Source: Anderseniella sp964390445 (GTDB lineage: Bacteria > Pseudomonadota > Alphaproteobacteria > Rhizobiales > Aestuariivirgaceae). Taken from it: DNA of 64,000 bases. Position numbers and translations under genes: made by a program. Location of the stretch: NCBI GenBank assembly GCA_964390445.1, contig CAYMJJ010000002.1, positions 1 through 64,000 of the forward strand. Direction: 5' to 3'. The notes below the pieces were generated by a model, which saw nothing but the letters and a program-made list of their open reading frames with translations, did no database searches and was not told where the DNA came from. This document shows positions 63,409 through 64,000 of the stretch, one piece after another (positions within the stretch are counted from its first letter, which is position 1; each line of letters starts with the position of its first letter).

Positions 63409-64000
63409 TCACGCCTTCCCCGTTACCATCAGCCCGAAGGCGTAGACCAGCGCCACCTCTTTCAGCCGGTCGAAGCGGCCGGGCGCGCCGCCGTGGCCCG
63501 CGCCCATCTGCGTTTTCAGCAGCAGCAGGTTGTCGTCGGTCTTGAGTTCGCGCAGCTTTGCCACCCACTTGGCCGGTTCCCAGTAGGTCACGCGCGGGTC
63601 GGTCAGTCCGCCAACGGCCAGGATGTTGGGATAGGCCTTCGCTGTGACGTTGTCGTAAGGCGAGTAGGCGCGCATGTACTCGAACGCCTCCTTGCTGGCG
63701 ATCGGGTTGCCCCATTCGTTCCACTCCGGCGGGGTCAGCGGCAAGGTATCGTCGAGCATGGTGTTGAGCACGTCGACGAACGGCACTTCAGCAATCAGCC
63801 CGGCGAACAGTTCTGGTGCCATGTTGGCCACCGCCCCCATCAGCATGCCGCCGGCACTGCCGCCTTGTGCCACGATGTTGCCTTGCGTCGTGAAGCCTTC
63901 CGCCACCAGGTGACGGCCTGCGGTGATGAAGTCCTCGAAGGTGTTCTTCTTGGTCATCATCTTGCCGGCCTTGTACCAGCCGTAGCCCTTGTCCTTGCCG
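63409..64000 (-). CDS. S9 family peptidase, oligopeptidase B type (partial, N-terminus outside window)
   Basis: The C-terminal 196 residues of a prolyl-oligopeptidase-family serine peptidase; the frame stays open to the right edge. Visible are GYGWYKAGKMMTKKNTFEDF, the nucleophile Ser in VAQGGSAGGMLMGAVANMAP, the Asp region around VGGLTDPRVTYWEPAKW and the His in QMGAGHGGAPGRFDRL. Oligopeptidase B cleaves after basic residues in short peptides; this assignment rests on the C-terminal half only. It is followed on the same strand by the glutaryl-CoA dehydrogenase gene, 113 bp downstream. Confidence 0.88.
   Translation of the reverse strand, partial: GKDKGYGWYKAGKMMTKKNTFEDFITAGRHLVAEGFTTQGNIVAQGGSAGGMLMGAVANMAPELFAGLIAEVPFVDVLNTMLDDTLPLTPPEWNEWGNPIASKEAFEYMRAYSPYDNVTAKAYPNILAVGGLTDPRVTYWEPAKWVAKLRELKTDDNLLLLKTQMGAGHGGAPGRFDRLKEVALVYAFGLMVTGKA

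Overview
The window is 64 kb of gene-dense, GC-rich chromosome from an alphaproteobacterium, most probably a member of Hyphomicrobiales (Rhizobiales). The evidence is a complete PhyR/NepR/EcfG general stress response locus, which is restricted to Alphaproteobacteria; a TIGR03808-type twin-arginine repeat protein; a RibB enzyme with a degenerate GTP-cyclohydrolase-like tail; and a two-copy palindromic intergenic repeat of the kind common in that order. About 64 protein genes, two tRNA genes and several well-supported promoters and terminators are annotated. There is no rRNA, CRISPR array, insertion sequence, integrase or phage gene. The first gene is complete and the last (S9 oligopeptidase) runs off the right edge.

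Layout. 1-16 kb: pyruvate phosphate dikinase, a SleB-type cell-wall hydrolase, nitroreductase, class IV aminotransferase, a YgfZ/Tag/HD-nucleotidase operon, an AcuI-like reductase, DUF3179, Nudix, SRAP, GNAT, an FAD-linked hydroxyacid dehydrogenase, Sua5 and methyltransferases. 16-26 kb: a deacetylase-fold hydrolase, XseB, TlyA, a methyltransferase, HAD, chorismate synthase, histidine phosphatase, FabI, PdxH, SDR and a MetC-type lyase. 26-36 kb: omega-aminotransferase, amidase, acyl-CoA ligase, alpha/beta and metallo-beta-lactamase hydrolases, BioY, a PcaF-type thiolase and a TPR-sulfotransferase.

36.9-43.1 kb is the general stress response island: an EcfG-promoted secreted peptide, a CHASE-PAS-HWE histidine kinase, a 42-aa membrane peptide, nepR, ecfG, an FNT-family channel, a 54-aa DUF1328 membrane protein, phyR and a small secreted protein. 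Reading the DNA directly gives four perfect matches to the EcfG promoter (GGAAC-N16/17-CGTT) and two single-mismatch matches at the right places. The locus therefore looks autoregulated and carries its own local regulon.

43-48.7 kb: tRNA-Pro(CGG), tRNA-Gln(UUG), an MFS transporter, asparaginase II, a TAT repeat protein and a Rieske oxygenase. 48.7-52.7 kb: both methylmalonyl-CoA mutase subunits. 52.8-64 kb: a DUF2267-like protein, a HerA/DUF853 ATPase, an HTH-RibB-RibX fusion, an alpha/beta hydrolase-nucleotidyl cyclase fusion, a LysR regulator with a divergent cupin gene, a strongly divergent EF-G-like GTPase, Fe/Mn superoxide dismutase, glutaryl-CoA dehydrogenase and the oligopeptidase.

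The most unusual item is the riboflavin gene at 54854-56161. It encodes an N-terminal Cro/YdaS-like DNA-binding domain in frame with RibB. A perfect 15-bp palindrome (TTTAGC-AGA-GCTAAA) lies directly upstream, and a second, internal start codon with its own ribosome-binding site could make the enzyme without the DNA-binding domain. This looks like a self-regulating riboflavin enzyme.
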